Below the pieces are notes generated by a model. It was not told the origin of the DNA. It saw nothing but the letters and a program-made list of their open reading frames with translations, and ran no database searches. A program made the position numbers and the translations under genes. From Streptomyces gossypii (GTDB taxonomy: Bacteria > Actinomycetota > Actinomycetes > Streptomycetales > Streptomycetaceae), in the NCBI RefSeq assembly GCF_025165795.1, contig NZ_JAJAGO010000013.1:168013-232012 (forward strand): 64,000 bases of DNA. The letters are read 5' to 3'. Below are positions 51,010 through 60,266 of the stretch, one piece after another. The first letter of the stretch is position 1. Each line of letters opens with the position of its first letter.

Positions 51010-52122
51010 TCAGGCGCCGCCCGGGCCTTCCGAGGGGCTCTCGCCGGGACGCGGCGCGGGCAGCCCGCGAGCGGACTCCTGCGGCGGCGGCACGGCCGCC
51101 GCCGAGGTGGCGATGCGCGGCAGCGCGTACGGGTGTTCCCGCTGGAGCCAGGTGATCAGTTCCTCGCGCACCGCGCACTGCAAGGTCCACCAGTCGTCGG
51201 TGTCCTTCGCCGACATCGCGGCGCGCACCTGGATCGTGCTGGGAGTGCTGTCCGTGACGACGAGGTTCCAGCTGCGCCGGTCCCAGTCCTCACGGCCCTC
51301 CAGCACGGTGCGCAGATGCTCCCGCAGGGCCGGGACGGGGGCCGAGTGGTCGAGGTGCAGATACACCGTGCCGGTGATCTCTGTGCCGCCGCGCGACCAG
51401 TTCTCGTACGGCTTGCTGTTGAAGTAGGAGACCGGCATCGTCAGCCGCCGGTCGTCCCAGATCCGTACGGTCAAAAAGGCGAGGGACATCTCCTCGACCG
51501 TGCCCCACTCGCCTTCGACGACGACCGTGTCACCGATGCGCACCGACTCGCCGAAGGCGATCTGCACGCCGGCGAGGAAGTTGCCCAGCATCGTCTGGGC
51601 GGCCACGCCGGCGACGATCCCGATCAGACCCGCCGAGGCGAGCAGCGAGGCGCCCAGCGTCCGCAGGGCGGGGAAGAGCAGCAGCATCGCCAGCGCGGCG
51701 GCGATCATCGCCAGCACGAAGGTGAGCACCCGCTGGACCATGGTCAGCTGGGTGCGGAAGCGCCGCACCCGGGCCGGGTCGTTGGTCCGCGCGGCGTACC
51801 GGGCGAGTGAGGTCTCGGCCACGGCGGTGGCACAGCGTACGGCCAGCCAGACCAGGGAGCCCACGGTCACCAGCGCCAGCAGGTTCTTGACCAGTACGTC
51901 GTCCCCCGTGTCGATGCCGGTCCAGCCGTAGGCACCGTGCAGGGCGCCGGAGGCGAGCACCACCTGCAGGGGCAGCTGGCAGTTCCGCAGCAGGCCCCAC
52001 AGCGGGGTCTCCGGATGCCTGCGGTCGGCCACGCTCAGTATCCGGTCGACCAGCCAGCCGACGGTGAGCGTGAGCGCGATCGTGGCACTGATCACCAGAA
52101 GCGGGCGCAGTACCTGCTCCAT
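51010..52122 (-). CDS. MscS-family small-conductance mechanosensitive channel
   Basis: A 370-residue membrane protein with about four to five helices. The pore-lining helix and MscS signature are LLASAGLIGIVAGVAAQTMLGNFLAGVQIAFGESVRIGDTVVVEGEWGTVEEM, followed by the cytoplasmic cage domain and a Pro-rich tail. It should release solutes on osmotic downshock. ATG at 52122 has AGGAG about 12 bases upstream; a GTG at 52164 would add 14 residues. It converges on the rluD-like gene, 19 bases apart. Confidence 0.9.
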   Translation of the reverse strand: MEQVLRPLLVISATIALTLTVGWLVDRILSVADRRHPETPLWGLLRNCQLPLQVVLASGALHGAYGWTGIDTGDDVLVKNLLALVTVGSLVWLAVRCATAVAETSLARYAARTNDPARVRRFRTQLTMVQRVLTFVLAMIAAALAMLLLFPALRTLGASLLASAGLIGIVAGVAAQTMLGNFLAGVQIAFGESVRIGDTVVVEGEWGTVEEMSLAFLTVRIWDDRRLTMPVSYFNSKPYENWSRGGTEITGTVYLHLDHSAPVPALREHLRTVLEGREDWDRRSWNLVVTDSTPSTIQVRAAMSAKDTDDWWTLQCAVREELITWLQREHPYALPRIATSAAAVPPPQESARGLPAPRPGESPSEGPGGA

Positions 52123-52253
52123 GCGGGTCTCAGCTCCTCTCACTGTGCGATGGACGGGGTTCACGGGGTGCCGAGGACCGGCCAGCCGCCGGAAACGCTA
52201 GCTGGCAGGATGGGCAGGTACGAAATCACCTACCTGTGGGAAGAGACACCATC

Positions 52254-52826
52254 GTGGCCACTGTCGTGCTGTTCCACTCCGCCTATGGCCTGCGCCCCGC
52301 CGTGCACAGCGCAGCCGAACGACTGCGGGCGGCGGGCCATCAGGTGCTCGTTCCCGACCTCTACGAGGGGCGGCAGGCCGCCACCGTCGAGGAGGGCATG
52401 GTGATCAAGGACGAGATCGGCCGTGACGAGCTGCTCCGCCGCGCGATCACGAAGACGGCCCCGCACTCGTCGGAGGGGCTCGTCTACGCCGGGTTCTCGC
52501 TCGGCGGCTCGGTGGCCCAGACCCTGGCGCTGGGTGACGAGAAGGCGCGCGGGCTGCTGCTGTTCCACGGCACCTCGGACATCGCCGACGACGCCGCCGT
52601 GGACGAGCTTCCCGTGCAGCTGCATGTCGCCGACCCGGATCCGTTCGAGCCGCACGACTGGCTGAGCGCGTGGTATCTGCGGATGGTGCGGGCGGGCGCG
52701 GAGGTGGAGGTCTACAGCTATCCGGGGGCCGGCCACATCTACACCGACCCGGAGCTCGACGACCACGACGCGGAGGCGGCGGCGCAGACCTGGCACACGG
52801 CCCTGGCCTTCCTCTCGGAGTTGTAG
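52254..52826 (+). CDS. Dienelactone-hydrolase-like alpha/beta hydrolase
   Basis: A 190-residue hydrolase. The nucleophile motif is GFSLGGSVAQ (about residue 87), the Asp lies in HVADPDPFEP, and the His in YPGAGHIYTD. In true dienelactone hydrolases the nucleophile is Cys; here it is Ser. The GTG at 52254 has GGAAGAG nine bases upstream and is preferred over the GTG at 52236. The substrate is unknown. Confidence 0.85.
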   Translation: MATVVLFHSAYGLRPAVHSAAERLRAAGHQVLVPDLYEGRQAATVEEGMVIKDEIGRDELLRRAITKTAPHSSEGLVYAGFSLGGSVAQTLALGDEKARGLLLFHGTSDIADDAAVDELPVQLHVADPDPFEPHDWLSAWYLRMVRAGAEVEVYSYPGAGHIYTDPELDDHDAEAAAQTWHTALAFLSEL

Positions 52827-52849
52827 CCCGCCGGCGCCGGTGAAGCGGC

Positions 52850-54484
52850 TCAGGGCCGGGTGCAGCGCCCCGTCCCCGCGCTCTTGTCCGCCGCGCAGAG
52901 GTACACGCGGTCGCCAGGGTCATCGCTCAGATAGCGGCCGACGCATTCGTCCGAGGAGGTCATGCCCTCACTCGCGCACCAGTCGGCCACCGCGTTGCCG
53001 TCGCCGAACTCGCCGCCGCCGCCCGCCTCCGGCCCGGCCACGTAGAACATCCAGTAACCCTCCCGCAGCGAGCCGTACTTGTCGCTGTCCACATAACGCA
53101 CGCCCGGCACCTTGCTGTTCAGCGCCCGGTGCCGCTGCGCACGGGCCGTCGCTCCGTCGGTCTTCGGTACGGACGCGAGCTGGGCGACCCAGGCATCGCT
53201 GCCCGCATCGCCGGGCAACGGCGCTTCGGAGGTCGGCGGCGCCGAGGCGCTCGCGGTCGGCGAGCCCGGCCCGGAGGGGGTGGGCGTCTCCAGCGGACGG
53301 GGCGATCCTGGCTCGGTGGTCCGCGTGTCCTGGTTCTTCGGAGCGTCCGGGCTCTTCGAGGAGCGGGTGGGGCCGGGGCCGCCGCCGTCGGCGCTGTCCG
53401 AGGTGTCTCCGCCGCGGGTGATGAGGAACGCGCTCCCCGCGATGAGCGCGGCCACCGCCACCGCGGCTCCGGCGACCATCGCACCGCGTCCCCGCCGCGA
53501 AGTCCGCGGCGGTGCCGTCGGGAACTGCGAGGCCACCGGTGTCCGCGGTGTCGCCTCCCCGGGAGGGCGGACCGGAGAGGGGGGCGGCGGTGCCTGGAAA
53601 GCGGCGGGCCTCGGGACCGCGGTCCGGGTGGGCAGATACGGAGCGGCGGTGCGCCCGGCGGCCGCGTCGGCCAGCATGTCCGCGAGCTGCCCGGCGTCCG
53701 GCCGCTCCGCCGGGTCCCGTACGAGCAGCGCGTTCAGTACGGGTGTCAGCCCGCCGCTGCGCACCGGCGGCGGTACCGGGTCGTCCAGGACGGCGGCCAG
53801 CGTCGCCAGGCTGGTGCCCCGGCGCAGCGGACTGTGCCCCTCGGTGCACACGTACAGCGTCATGCCGAGTGACCACAGGTCGCTGGAGGGGTCGTCGGCC
53901 GTTCCCCGGATCCGCTCCGGGGCGATGTACTCGGGTGAGCCGATGAGTTCGCCGGTGGCGGTGAGCGAGGAGGAGCCCTGGAGCGCGGCGATCCCGAAGT
54001 CGGTGAGGACGGCGCTGCCGTCCTCACGCAGCAGGACGTTCGCCGGCTTGACGTCACGGTGCTGGATTCCGGCGGCGTGCGCGGCGCGCAGCGCCTCCAG
54101 TACCTGGAGCCCGATCCCCGCGGCCTCAGCGGCCTCCAGAGGCCCTTGCGCCAGCCTCTCGTGCAGGCCGTTGCCGGGCAGCAGCTCCATCACGATCCAC
54201 GGATACGGTCCCTGGTCCACGATGTGATGAACCGTCACCACGTGCCGGTGACTGAGCCGGGCCAGCGCCTGCGCCTCGCGGAGCACCCGCTCCCGCAGCA
54301 GCCGCGACGCCTCCGAGTCCTCCGGAGTCATGGCCGGGTCGACGGGCCGTACTTCCTTCAGTGCCACCTCGCGGTGCAGCACGGTGTCACGGGCCCGCCA
54401 CACCGTGCCCATGCCTCCGCTGCCGAGCATGTCCAGCAGTTCGAAGCGGCCGTCAATGATCTGTCCCCGAGTTCCCCCAGCCAT
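52850..54484 (-). CDS. Transmembrane Ser/Thr protein kinase without PASTA domains
   Basis: A 544-residue kinase. The cytoplasmic kinase domain has the glycine loop LGSGGMGTVW, K43, HRDVKPAN (H142-R143-D144), DFG (162-164) and GSPEYIAPER. One membrane helix lies at about 341-362, followed by a Pro/Ser/Thr-rich stalk and an extracellular domain of about 100 residues that I do not recognise. This domain has four Cys near the end (WCASEG, DEC, YLCAAD, RCTRP), probably in disulfides. The neighbouring DsbA-like gene may help fold it. ATG at 54484 gives the usual short N-terminus. Confidence 0.92.
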   Translation of the reverse strand: MAGGTRGQIIDGRFELLDMLGSGGMGTVWRARDTVLHREVALKEVRPVDPAMTPEDSEASRLLRERVLREAQALARLSHRHVVTVHHIVDQGPYPWIVMELLPGNGLHERLAQGPLEAAEAAGIGLQVLEALRAAHAAGIQHRDVKPANVLLREDGSAVLTDFGIAALQGSSSLTATGELIGSPEYIAPERIRGTADDPSSDLWSLGMTLYVCTEGHSPLRRGTSLATLAAVLDDPVPPPVRSGGLTPVLNALLVRDPAERPDAGQLADMLADAAAGRTAAPYLPTRTAVPRPAAFQAPPPPSPVRPPGEATPRTPVASQFPTAPPRTSRRGRGAMVAGAAVAVAALIAGSAFLITRGGDTSDSADGGGPGPTRSSKSPDAPKNQDTRTTEPGSPRPLETPTPSGPGSPTASASAPPTSEAPLPGDAGSDAWVAQLASVPKTDGATARAQRHRALNSKVPGVRYVDSDKYGSLREGYWMFYVAGPEAGGGGEFGDGNAVADWCASEGMTSSDECVGRYLSDDPGDRVYLCAADKSAGTGRCTRP

Positions 54485-54536
54485 GGGGCCAGAGTACGGG
54501 CTGCGCCGGGCGCCGGTGGACGGCCGCCGGAACGGC

Positions 54537-54576
54537 CGACGGGCAGGCACACCCCTCGCGGAGTGCCTGCCCGTCG
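54537..54576 (-). terminator. Hairpin terminator after the DsbA-like gene
   Basis: Perfect 14-bp stem CGACGGGCAGGCAC/GTGCCTGCCCGTCG with a 12-nt loop, beginning about 20 bases past the DsbA-like stop and ending 52 bases before the kinase start. Confidence 0.8.
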
Positions 54577-54596
54577 CGCCCGGATGAGCCCCGGCG

Positions 54597-55505
54597 CTAC
54601 TCCTTCGCGCCCTTGGAGCCGCTCTTGGCGATCTCCTGGTCCACCAGGGTGTTGAACTGCTCGGGTGTCATGGGCGGGCTGCCCTGCGCGTTCGCCTTCA
54701 GGTGGGTGCCGTCGAGTTTGACGGTCGGGGTCCCGGTGACCCCGGACTTGTCGAACTTCTTGGACATCTTCACGGCCCACGCGTCGTACGTGCCGTTGGT
54801 GACGGCCTTCTCGAACTCCTTGTTGCCCTTCAGCTCCTTGACGTCCTGGGCCAGGTCGACGAGGTGCTTGTCGTCGGCGAAGGCGTCGTCCGTCTCCTCG
54901 GGGTGGACGTCCTTGGAGTACAGGAGCTCCTTGTACTCGAGGAACGCCTCCGGGCTGACGTTCAGCGCGGCGCCGAGCGCGCTCAGCGCGTTCCTGGAGC
55001 CTGTGCCCTCGCCCGCCGGGTTGTTGTCGAGGAAGGTGCCGAAGGTGAAGTCCGCCTTGTACTTCCCCTTCTCGATGTCCTCGAGAAGGACCTTGCCGTT
55101 CGCCTGCTCGAAGCTGGAACAGATCGGGCAGCGCATGTCCTCGAAGACGCCGAGCGTGTGCTTGGCCTTCTTGTCACCGATGATGATGCTGGTGCCGTTC
55201 TTGCCGCTGGCGTTGTCCGGAGCGGCGTACTTCTGCGCCTTGCCCTCGACCTGGACGCTGCCGCCGACGCCCTTCTTGGCCAGCTTCTCGGCGGCACCCC
55301 AGTCGCTGTTGTCGCCCTCTCCGCCGTTGCCGCCCATGCTCGAGACGGCGACTCCGACACCGGCGGCGATGGCGAGCACACCGACGATGGACCCGGCGAC
55401 CACCAGCTGGCGCCGTACCCTCTCCTTCTTCGCCTGCTGCTCACGCTCGATGCGCAGCCGCTCGCGGGCGGCGCGCTTGGCTTCCTGGCTGTTGCGCTTG
55501 CTCAT
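54597..55505 (-). CDS. Membrane-anchored DsbA-like thioredoxin-fold protein
   Basis: A 302-residue protein: highly basic cytoplasmic start (1-34), one membrane helix (about 35-55), then an extracellular thioredoxin-like domain with the active site C-P-I-C in DMRCPICSSFEQ and the cis-Pro region TGTPTVKLDGT. It probably oxidises or isomerises disulfides in exported proteins. ATG at 55505. It lies between a membrane protein gene and a terminator on the minus strand. Confidence 0.92.
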   Translation of the reverse strand: MSKRNSQEAKRAARERLRIEREQQAKKERVRRQLVVAGSIVGVLAIAAGVGVAVSSMGGNGGEGDNSDWGAAEKLAKKGVGGSVQVEGKAQKYAAPDNASGKNGTSIIIGDKKAKHTLGVFEDMRCPICSSFEQANGKVLLEDIEKGKYKADFTFGTFLDNNPAGEGTGSRNALSALGAALNVSPEAFLEYKELLYSKDVHPEETDDAFADDKHLVDLAQDVKELKGNKEFEKAVTNGTYDAWAVKMSKKFDKSGVTGTPTVKLDGTHLKANAQGSPPMTPEQFNTLVDQEIAKSGSKGAKE

Positions 55506-55548
55506 TCTCGGTCTTCTCCGTGTGTACGTATGCGGGGACGTGGGGTTC

Positions 55549-56226
55549 TCAGACGGCGGCCGGGACGGCCGCCGGAGGTCCACGGCGCAGCACGGAGTGT
55601 TTGAGGGGCGTGAAGGAGCGCGCGGCGCGTACGGGGAGCGCGCGGGCGGTACCGGCCGGCGGTCCGGCGACCGGACGGCAGCCGGTCACCGCGAGCAGCA
55701 GCGGCCGGAAGGCGGTGGCGCCCGCAGCGCGCAGCAGCCGCGCGACCGCCGCCTCGCCGCGGCGCAGCCACGCCGCCGCGAGCAGGCCGACCGCCAGGTG
55801 GGCGGCGAGCAGAAGCCACGGCGAACCAGGATGGGCGCCTGCCGGGAGGGCAGAGCCGCCGTGCGCCATCCGGGCCAGCGGGGTACCGACCTCGCCTCCG
55901 GCGCAGACGAAATCGATGCCGACCGAGCGCAGCGGCCCCGTCACCGGGCCGCCCGCCTGTCCGTAACAGGCGTGCTGGCCGCTGGTGAAGACGGTGTCCG
56001 CGAAGAGTTCGAGCGGGATCAGCAGCGCCGCGATCCGCCCGTAGCCGCGCTCACGGTCGGCGAGGGCGAAGGCGATCAGGAAGACGACGACGCTGAGGAC
56101 GGCCAGCATGGTGGGCGGCACCGGCGTACCGGAGAGCAGCACATGGGCGCCCGCGGACAGCGCGACGCACAGCGCGGTGAAGACTCCCGCCCGCGCTGCC
56201 CGTATGCCTGCTGCTGCCATACCCAT
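55549..56226 (-). CDS. Hypothetical multi-span membrane protein
   Basis: A 225-residue protein with about four to five hydrophobic segments (VFTALCVALSAGAHVLL, MLAVLSVVVFLIAFAL, AALLIPLELFADTVF, WLLLAAHLAVGLLAAAWL) and a basic tail. I do not recognise a family; such proteins beside thiol-disulfide genes are often uncharacterised. The ATG at 56226 or at 56220 may be the start; neither has a clear ribosome binding site. It lies 43 bases upstream of the DsbA-like gene on the same strand and may be cotranscribed with it. Confidence 0.75.
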   Translation of the reverse strand: MGMAAAGIRAARAGVFTALCVALSAGAHVLLSGTPVPPTMLAVLSVVVFLIAFALADRERGYGRIAALLIPLELFADTVFTSGQHACYGQAGGPVTGPLRSVGIDFVCAGGEVGTPLARMAHGGSALPAGAHPGSPWLLLAAHLAVGLLAAAWLRRGEAAVARLLRAAGATAFRPLLLAVTGCRPVAGPPAGTARALPVRAARSFTPLKHSVLRRGPPAAVPAAV

Positions 56227-56344
56227 CGACGCCCGAGTGTGCCACGGGAGGGCGTAAGAGACGACTAAAGGGGCCGCTGCCGGGGGCGGCCCGGTATCCG
56301 AATGTTACGTACGGACCGGGCCGGAGGCAGCGGCAGCAGCAGAG

Positions 56345-57226
56345 TCACCGGACCGCCGCGCGACGGTAGGCCCAGGTGGCGGCGGCCAGCGAGACCACGC
56401 CGACGGCAGCGCACACGCCCAGGTCGAACAAGACGTGCCCCCAGTCCGGGCTGTGCTCGAACGTCCGGGCCAGCGCCTCGACGCCGTAGGTCGACGGCAG
56501 CAGGTCGCGGACCCACTGCACCGGCTCGGGCAGCCGGCCGCCCGGCAGGACGCCCAGCAGCAGCGCCGCCGACATGCCCAGCTGCCCGCAGAGTGTCGCC
56601 AGCTCGGCGCGCGGGGCGAGCAGCCCGAGTGCGGCGCCCAAGCCCGCCAGTGCGGCCCCGGCCAGCGGAATCACCGCCACCAGCACCCACAGTCCGCCCA
56701 TCGGCAGCGAGAACAGCACACTCCCGGCAACCGCCGTGATGACGACCCCGGGCACGGTGAAGGAGGCGTACGCCCCCGCCGCGCCCAGCACCACGGCGGC
56801 CGCGGGCACCGGGAGCGTCGCGTAGTGGTCGAGCCCGCCGGACGCCCGTAGCTGCCCGAAGTACTGCGCCAGCAGATTCAGCGCGACGAAGGCCACCACG
56901 AGCACGCTGGAACCGGCGACGACCGCCCGTGCCTCGGCCCCGCCGTCGACGACGCCGCGCATCAGGACCATGATCCCCAGCGACTGGAAGGTGGCCACGA
57001 AGAGCAGCGGGATCCGCGCCACCCGGGCGCGGGAGAGCTGGGCGCGGTAGACGGCGCCCAGCGCGGGCCACAGCCGGGCGCGCGGGGCCAGCGGCGCGGG
57101 GGTCGCGGGCGCGTGTGCCGTGGTGGCCCCGGTGACGGGCGCGGTCGCGGCACGTGCGCCGGGTCCGGAAACGCCGGGCGGTTCCGTCACGGCCGGGGCC
57201 GGGCCCCTGGCCGCCGCCGTGCTCAC
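56345..57226 (-). CDS. ABC-2 type exporter permease
   Basis: A 293-residue permease with six predicted helices, for example IPLLFVATFQSLGIMVLM, SVLVVAFVALNLLAQYF, VVLGAAGAYASFTVPGVVI and VFDLGVCAAVGVVSLAAATW. The GTG at 57226 gives MSTAAARGP, a start usual in relatives; a GTG at 57301 would add 25 residues. It partners the ATPase gene 175 bases upstream on the same strand. Substrate unknown. Confidence 0.85.
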   Translation of the reverse strand: MSTAAARGPAPAVTEPPGVSGPGARAATAPVTGATTAHAPATPAPLAPRARLWPALGAVYRAQLSRARVARIPLLFVATFQSLGIMVLMRGVVDGGAEARAVVAGSSVLVVAFVALNLLAQYFGQLRASGGLDHYATLPVPAAAVVLGAAGAYASFTVPGVVITAVAGSVLFSLPMGGLWVLVAVIPLAGAALAGLGAALGLLAPRAELATLCGQLGMSAALLLGVLPGGRLPEPVQWVRDLLPSTYGVEALARTFEHSPDWGHVLFDLGVCAAVGVVSLAAATWAYRRAAVR

Positions 57227-57401
57227 CGCACCCCGCTTGCGTACCGGCAGCGCCGCGCCGTCTCCCGGGCGGGCGCCGGATGCACCCGGCAGGAGGGGCA
57301 CGCCGGGTGTGCCGGACGCGTCGGACGTGCGGCGACGGGCCGCGCTTCCAGAGAACAGCGCGCCGCGCGGACCGTCCGCGACGGTCGGGGGGCAAACGTA
57401 C

Positions 57402-58427
57402 TCACGCCTTCACCAAGCCTTCCGTACGTCCCCCGAGAGCCAGATAGACATCTTCCAGGCTCGGCGTGGCGAGCGTGAAATCGTCGAGCGCCGCGAACGC
57501 GGGGCCGCCGGTCACGGCCGTGACCGCGTCCCTGGCGGCCTGCGGCGTGAGGCGCAGCGTCCAGCGGCGGCCCGACATGGCCGCGTCGGCGGCCAGCGCG
57601 GCGACTTCCGCCACCTCCAGGGGCGCCCGCTCGCGCCACACCAGATCCAGCCGTACGTCGTCGCCGACCAGCGCCTTCAGACCGCCCGGGGTGTCACAGG
57701 CGATCACCCGGCCGCGGTCCATGACCGCCACCCGGTCCAGCACGGTCTCGGCCTCTATGACGTTGTGCGTGACCAGCACCACGCTCGCGCCCCGCTCCGC
57801 GCGGCGCCGGTCCACGGCGGCCCAGACAGCCCGCCGGGCGACCGGGTCCATGCCGGTGGTCGGTTCGTCCAGCACGAGCAGCGGACGTTCGCCGACCAGG
57901 GCCGTGGCCACACACGCAAGGCGGCGCTGCCCGCCGGAGAGTTTCTTGAGCGGACGTCCGGCGATCTCGCCGAGTTCCAGCTCCTCGATCACGGTGTCGC
58001 GCTCGCGGCGGGCTTCCCGCAGCTCCAGCCCGCGCAGTCGCGCGGTGGTCTCGACTGCCAGCGACACCGTCAGTTCGTCGAGCGCGCTGGACTCCTGCCC
58101 CAGATAGGCCAGCAGCCGCGCCGCCCGGTCGGGATGCCGCACGAGGTCGTGGCCGAGCACGTGGACGCTGCCCGAGTCGGGCCGCAGGAGGCCGGTCAGC
58201 TGCCGTACGAGGGTGGACTTCCCGGCGCCGTTGGGACCAAGCAGCCCGAAGATCTCGCCCCGGTGCACGGTGACACTGACGCCGTCACTGGCCCGTACGG
58301 GAGGGGTGCCCGGCGTACCGCGCCGCGTCCGGCCGGCCGGATATGTCTTGACAAGGTCGCTTGTCCGAACGACGGCTCCCGTCGGCCTGTCCACGCTCCC
58401 CACCGCCTGCCCCGTGACCGTACCCAC
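57402..58427 (-). CDS. ABC transporter ATP-binding protein
   Basis: A 341-residue DrrA-like exporter ATPase. Walker A is LLGPNGAGKSTLVRQL, the signature KKLSGGQRRLACVATAL, Walker B LLVLDEPTTGMDP, and the switch His VLVTHNVIEAE. The C-terminal 100 residues form the extra domain of the DrrA/CcmA-like group. GTG at 58427. With the downstream permease it forms a two-component exporter; no regulator or biosynthetic genes nearby hint at its cargo. Confidence 0.92.
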   Translation of the reverse strand: MGTVTGQAVGSVDRPTGAVVRTSDLVKTYPAGRTRRGTPGTPPVRASDGVSVTVHRGEIFGLLGPNGAGKSTLVRQLTGLLRPDSGSVHVLGHDLVRHPDRAARLLAYLGQESSALDELTVSLAVETTARLRGLELREARRERDTVIEELELGEIAGRPLKKLSGGQRRLACVATALVGERPLLVLDEPTTGMDPVARRAVWAAVDRRRAERGASVVLVTHNVIEAETVLDRVAVMDRGRVIACDTPGGLKALVGDDVRLDLVWRERAPLEVAEVAALAADAAMSGRRWTLRLTPQAARDAVTAVTGGPAFAALDDFTLATPSLEDVYLALGGRTEGLVKA

Positions 58428-58505
58428 GAACTACGAGGGTACGCGGCCTGCCCGCGCTCCCCGCGACAGGGGGCTGCCTGCGTCTGCCGTCGGGCGGGAG
58501 GTCCT

Positions 58506-59786
58506 CTACTCCGAGGCCGGGGCCCGGTCGGTTTCCGTCAGTGAATCGACCTCACGCCAGAAGCCCGCCCGGATGGCGTACCGGTCGTGTTCGTCGATCT
58601 GGTCGTCCTTGTGCGCGAGCAGTCCGAACCGGGCTGCGTAACGCAGCAGTTCGCCGTCGATCCGGTGCGGGATGCGCGGGTACTCGCGGGAGAGGTGCTG
58701 GAGGTGTACGGGTGTGGCGAGCCGGGCCGTCCAGCGGCGGGCGAAGACCTGGCCGACCTCGAACGGGTCACCGCTGACGGCGGTGATGTCCTCCTCGCGG
58801 TCCGCCCAGCGCTGCTCCGCCGTGGTGAGCTGCGCCAGCATCGGCAGCGCCGCGATCTCCGGTGCCTCCCCGGTGGAGCCCGCCCGGTCGACCCAGCCCC
58901 GGTCGGAGGACCAGCGGAGGGTGGCGGCCGGCTGTACGGCGGGCGCGGCGGCGGATACGGCAGACGGTGCGGGGCGGCCGAGCCCGGCGAGATCCTTGGG
59001 CGTCGGCACGCCGGGGTGGCTCTCGCTCCGGGACGGCGCCGCCTCCGCACCGGGGGCACCCTTCCCGGCGGCCCCCTGGTCTCTCTCGCCTTCGGTGGTG
59101 TGTTCGGCAGGCGGCGCCGTGGCCGCCCCGGGGGAGGGCGGCGCCGCGCCGTTCTTCGCGGATTCCGGCAGCGGGGCGGAGAGGATCGCCGCGATCTCCG
59201 GCCCTGGTGCGGACTGCGGGGCGCACACACCGCTGAGGTCCTTCGCGTGCACCGCCTGGGTGATCCACGCGCGGTCCAGCACCCGCCGCTCGTCCGCCTC
59301 GGCGACGAGATCCTCGGACTGGTTGTAGTCGCCGTCTGCGGCCTGCACGGCCCACAGGTGCACGGCGACGCCGTGTTCCTTGGCGGACATCAGACCGGGC
59401 AGCAGATCGCCGTCGCCCGTGACCAGCACGATGTCCGAGCAGGCGCGGTTGCGGGCGAGTTCGGTCAGCTCCGCGTGCATCGCGGCGTCGACGCCCTTCT
59501 GTGCCCAACGGCCCTCGCTCCGGGTGAGGGCACCAAGGCGTACGGTCACCCGGGGCATGACGCGCAGCCGCCGGTGCTCCGGCTGCGGCACGCGGTCCGG
59601 CGCGCCGTCGAACCAGTAGATGCGCAGCAGCGCGCACTGCGTATCACCCTGGGCGCGCTCGCGCAGGGCCTGGATCAGCGCCACGTGATCCACGTTGATC
59701 CGGGAACGGGTCGGCTCCCCGGCCAGCAGACTCGCGGCGGCGCCCAGCAGGTATCCGGCGTCCACCAGGACGACGCAGCGGTCCAC
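58506..59786 (-). CDS. NYN-domain (PIN-like) putative ribonuclease
   Basis: A 426-residue protein. The N-terminal 180 residues form a NYN domain with acidic residues in the expected places: VVLVDAGYLLG (D9), KGVDAAMHAEL and DIVLVTGDGDLLPGLMSAKEHG. A long Pro/Ala-rich linker follows (about 205-310). The C-terminal 115 residues are a conserved helical region (RRWTARL, REYPRIPHRIDGELLRYAARFGLL) of unknown role. The fold implies metal-dependent RNA cleavage or binding; this is inferred. GTG at 59786 with AGAAGGTGG just upstream. Confidence 0.87.
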   Translation of the reverse strand: MDRCVVLVDAGYLLGAAASLLAGEPTRSRINVDHVALIQALRERAQGDTQCALLRIYWFDGAPDRVPQPEHRRLRVMPRVTVRLGALTRSEGRWAQKGVDAAMHAELTELARNRACSDIVLVTGDGDLLPGLMSAKEHGVAVHLWAVQAADGDYNQSEDLVAEADERRVLDRAWITQAVHAKDLSGVCAPQSAPGPEIAAILSAPLPESAKNGAAPPSPGAATAPPAEHTTEGERDQGAAGKGAPGAEAAPSRSESHPGVPTPKDLAGLGRPAPSAVSAAAPAVQPAATLRWSSDRGWVDRAGSTGEAPEIAALPMLAQLTTAEQRWADREEDITAVSGDPFEVGQVFARRWTARLATPVHLQHLSREYPRIPHRIDGELLRYAARFGLLAHKDDQIDEHDRYAIRAGFWREVDSLTETDRAPASE

Positions 59787-59978
59787 GTTCCACCTTCTCT
59801 CGCAGGAGGTTTCCCGAGAGTCTGCCCGACCGTACGAGTGTTAACTGTCCGAGCTCGATCATCGGCGTGGCGGGCTCAGGAGAATGCTCTTACTCATGGT
59901 AATTGCCCAGCATGCACCATTCGTCCCCCTATGCAAGGCTGTTTTCGGCCCACCGGCACACACCTCTGGAGGACGAAA

Positions 59979-60152
59979 ATGGCCAAGAACAAGAACCGAG
60001 AACGCAAACAGCAACAACGCTCCTCGGCCGAGCGCGGTGCGGCGCAGGCGAGGACTGCCGCCGCCGAGGCGCAGTCCGGGGAGATGAAGTCGGAGGTCAC
60101 CCCGTCCACCGTGGCGCAGAAGGGACGCAAGAAGAGCTTCGGCCACAACTGA
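59979..60152 (+). CDS. Small basic conserved protein, 57 residues
   Basis: Opens with MAKNKNRERKQQQR and ends with KGRKKSFGHN, with an Ala/Glu-rich middle. Such short proteins are conserved in streptomycetes; no function is known. It is probably disordered and could bind nucleic acid. ATG at 59979 has TGGAGG at good spacing. About 190 bases without a gene lie upstream, and a hairpin at 60177-60206 follows, so it is its own unit. Confidence 0.8.
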   Translation: MAKNKNRERKQQQRSSAERGAAQARTAAAEAQSGEMKSEVTPSTVAQKGRKKSFGHN

Positions 60153-60176
60153 CCGCCGCTGCCATAAGGACAGGGC

Positions 60177-60206
60177 CGAGGGGCACGCCGCCGGGCGCGC
60201 CCCTCG
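60177..60206. terminator. Hairpin between the small basic protein gene and dnaE
   Basis: CGAGGGGC and GCCCCTCG (8 bp) with a 14-nt GC-rich loop that can extend the stem. It lies between convergent genes. Confidence 0.6.
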
Positions 60207-60266
60207 CTGCCGGCCCGGCGCTCGTGCTGCGCCCGGCTGCGCGCCTTGTACCGGTGAACCGCCCGC

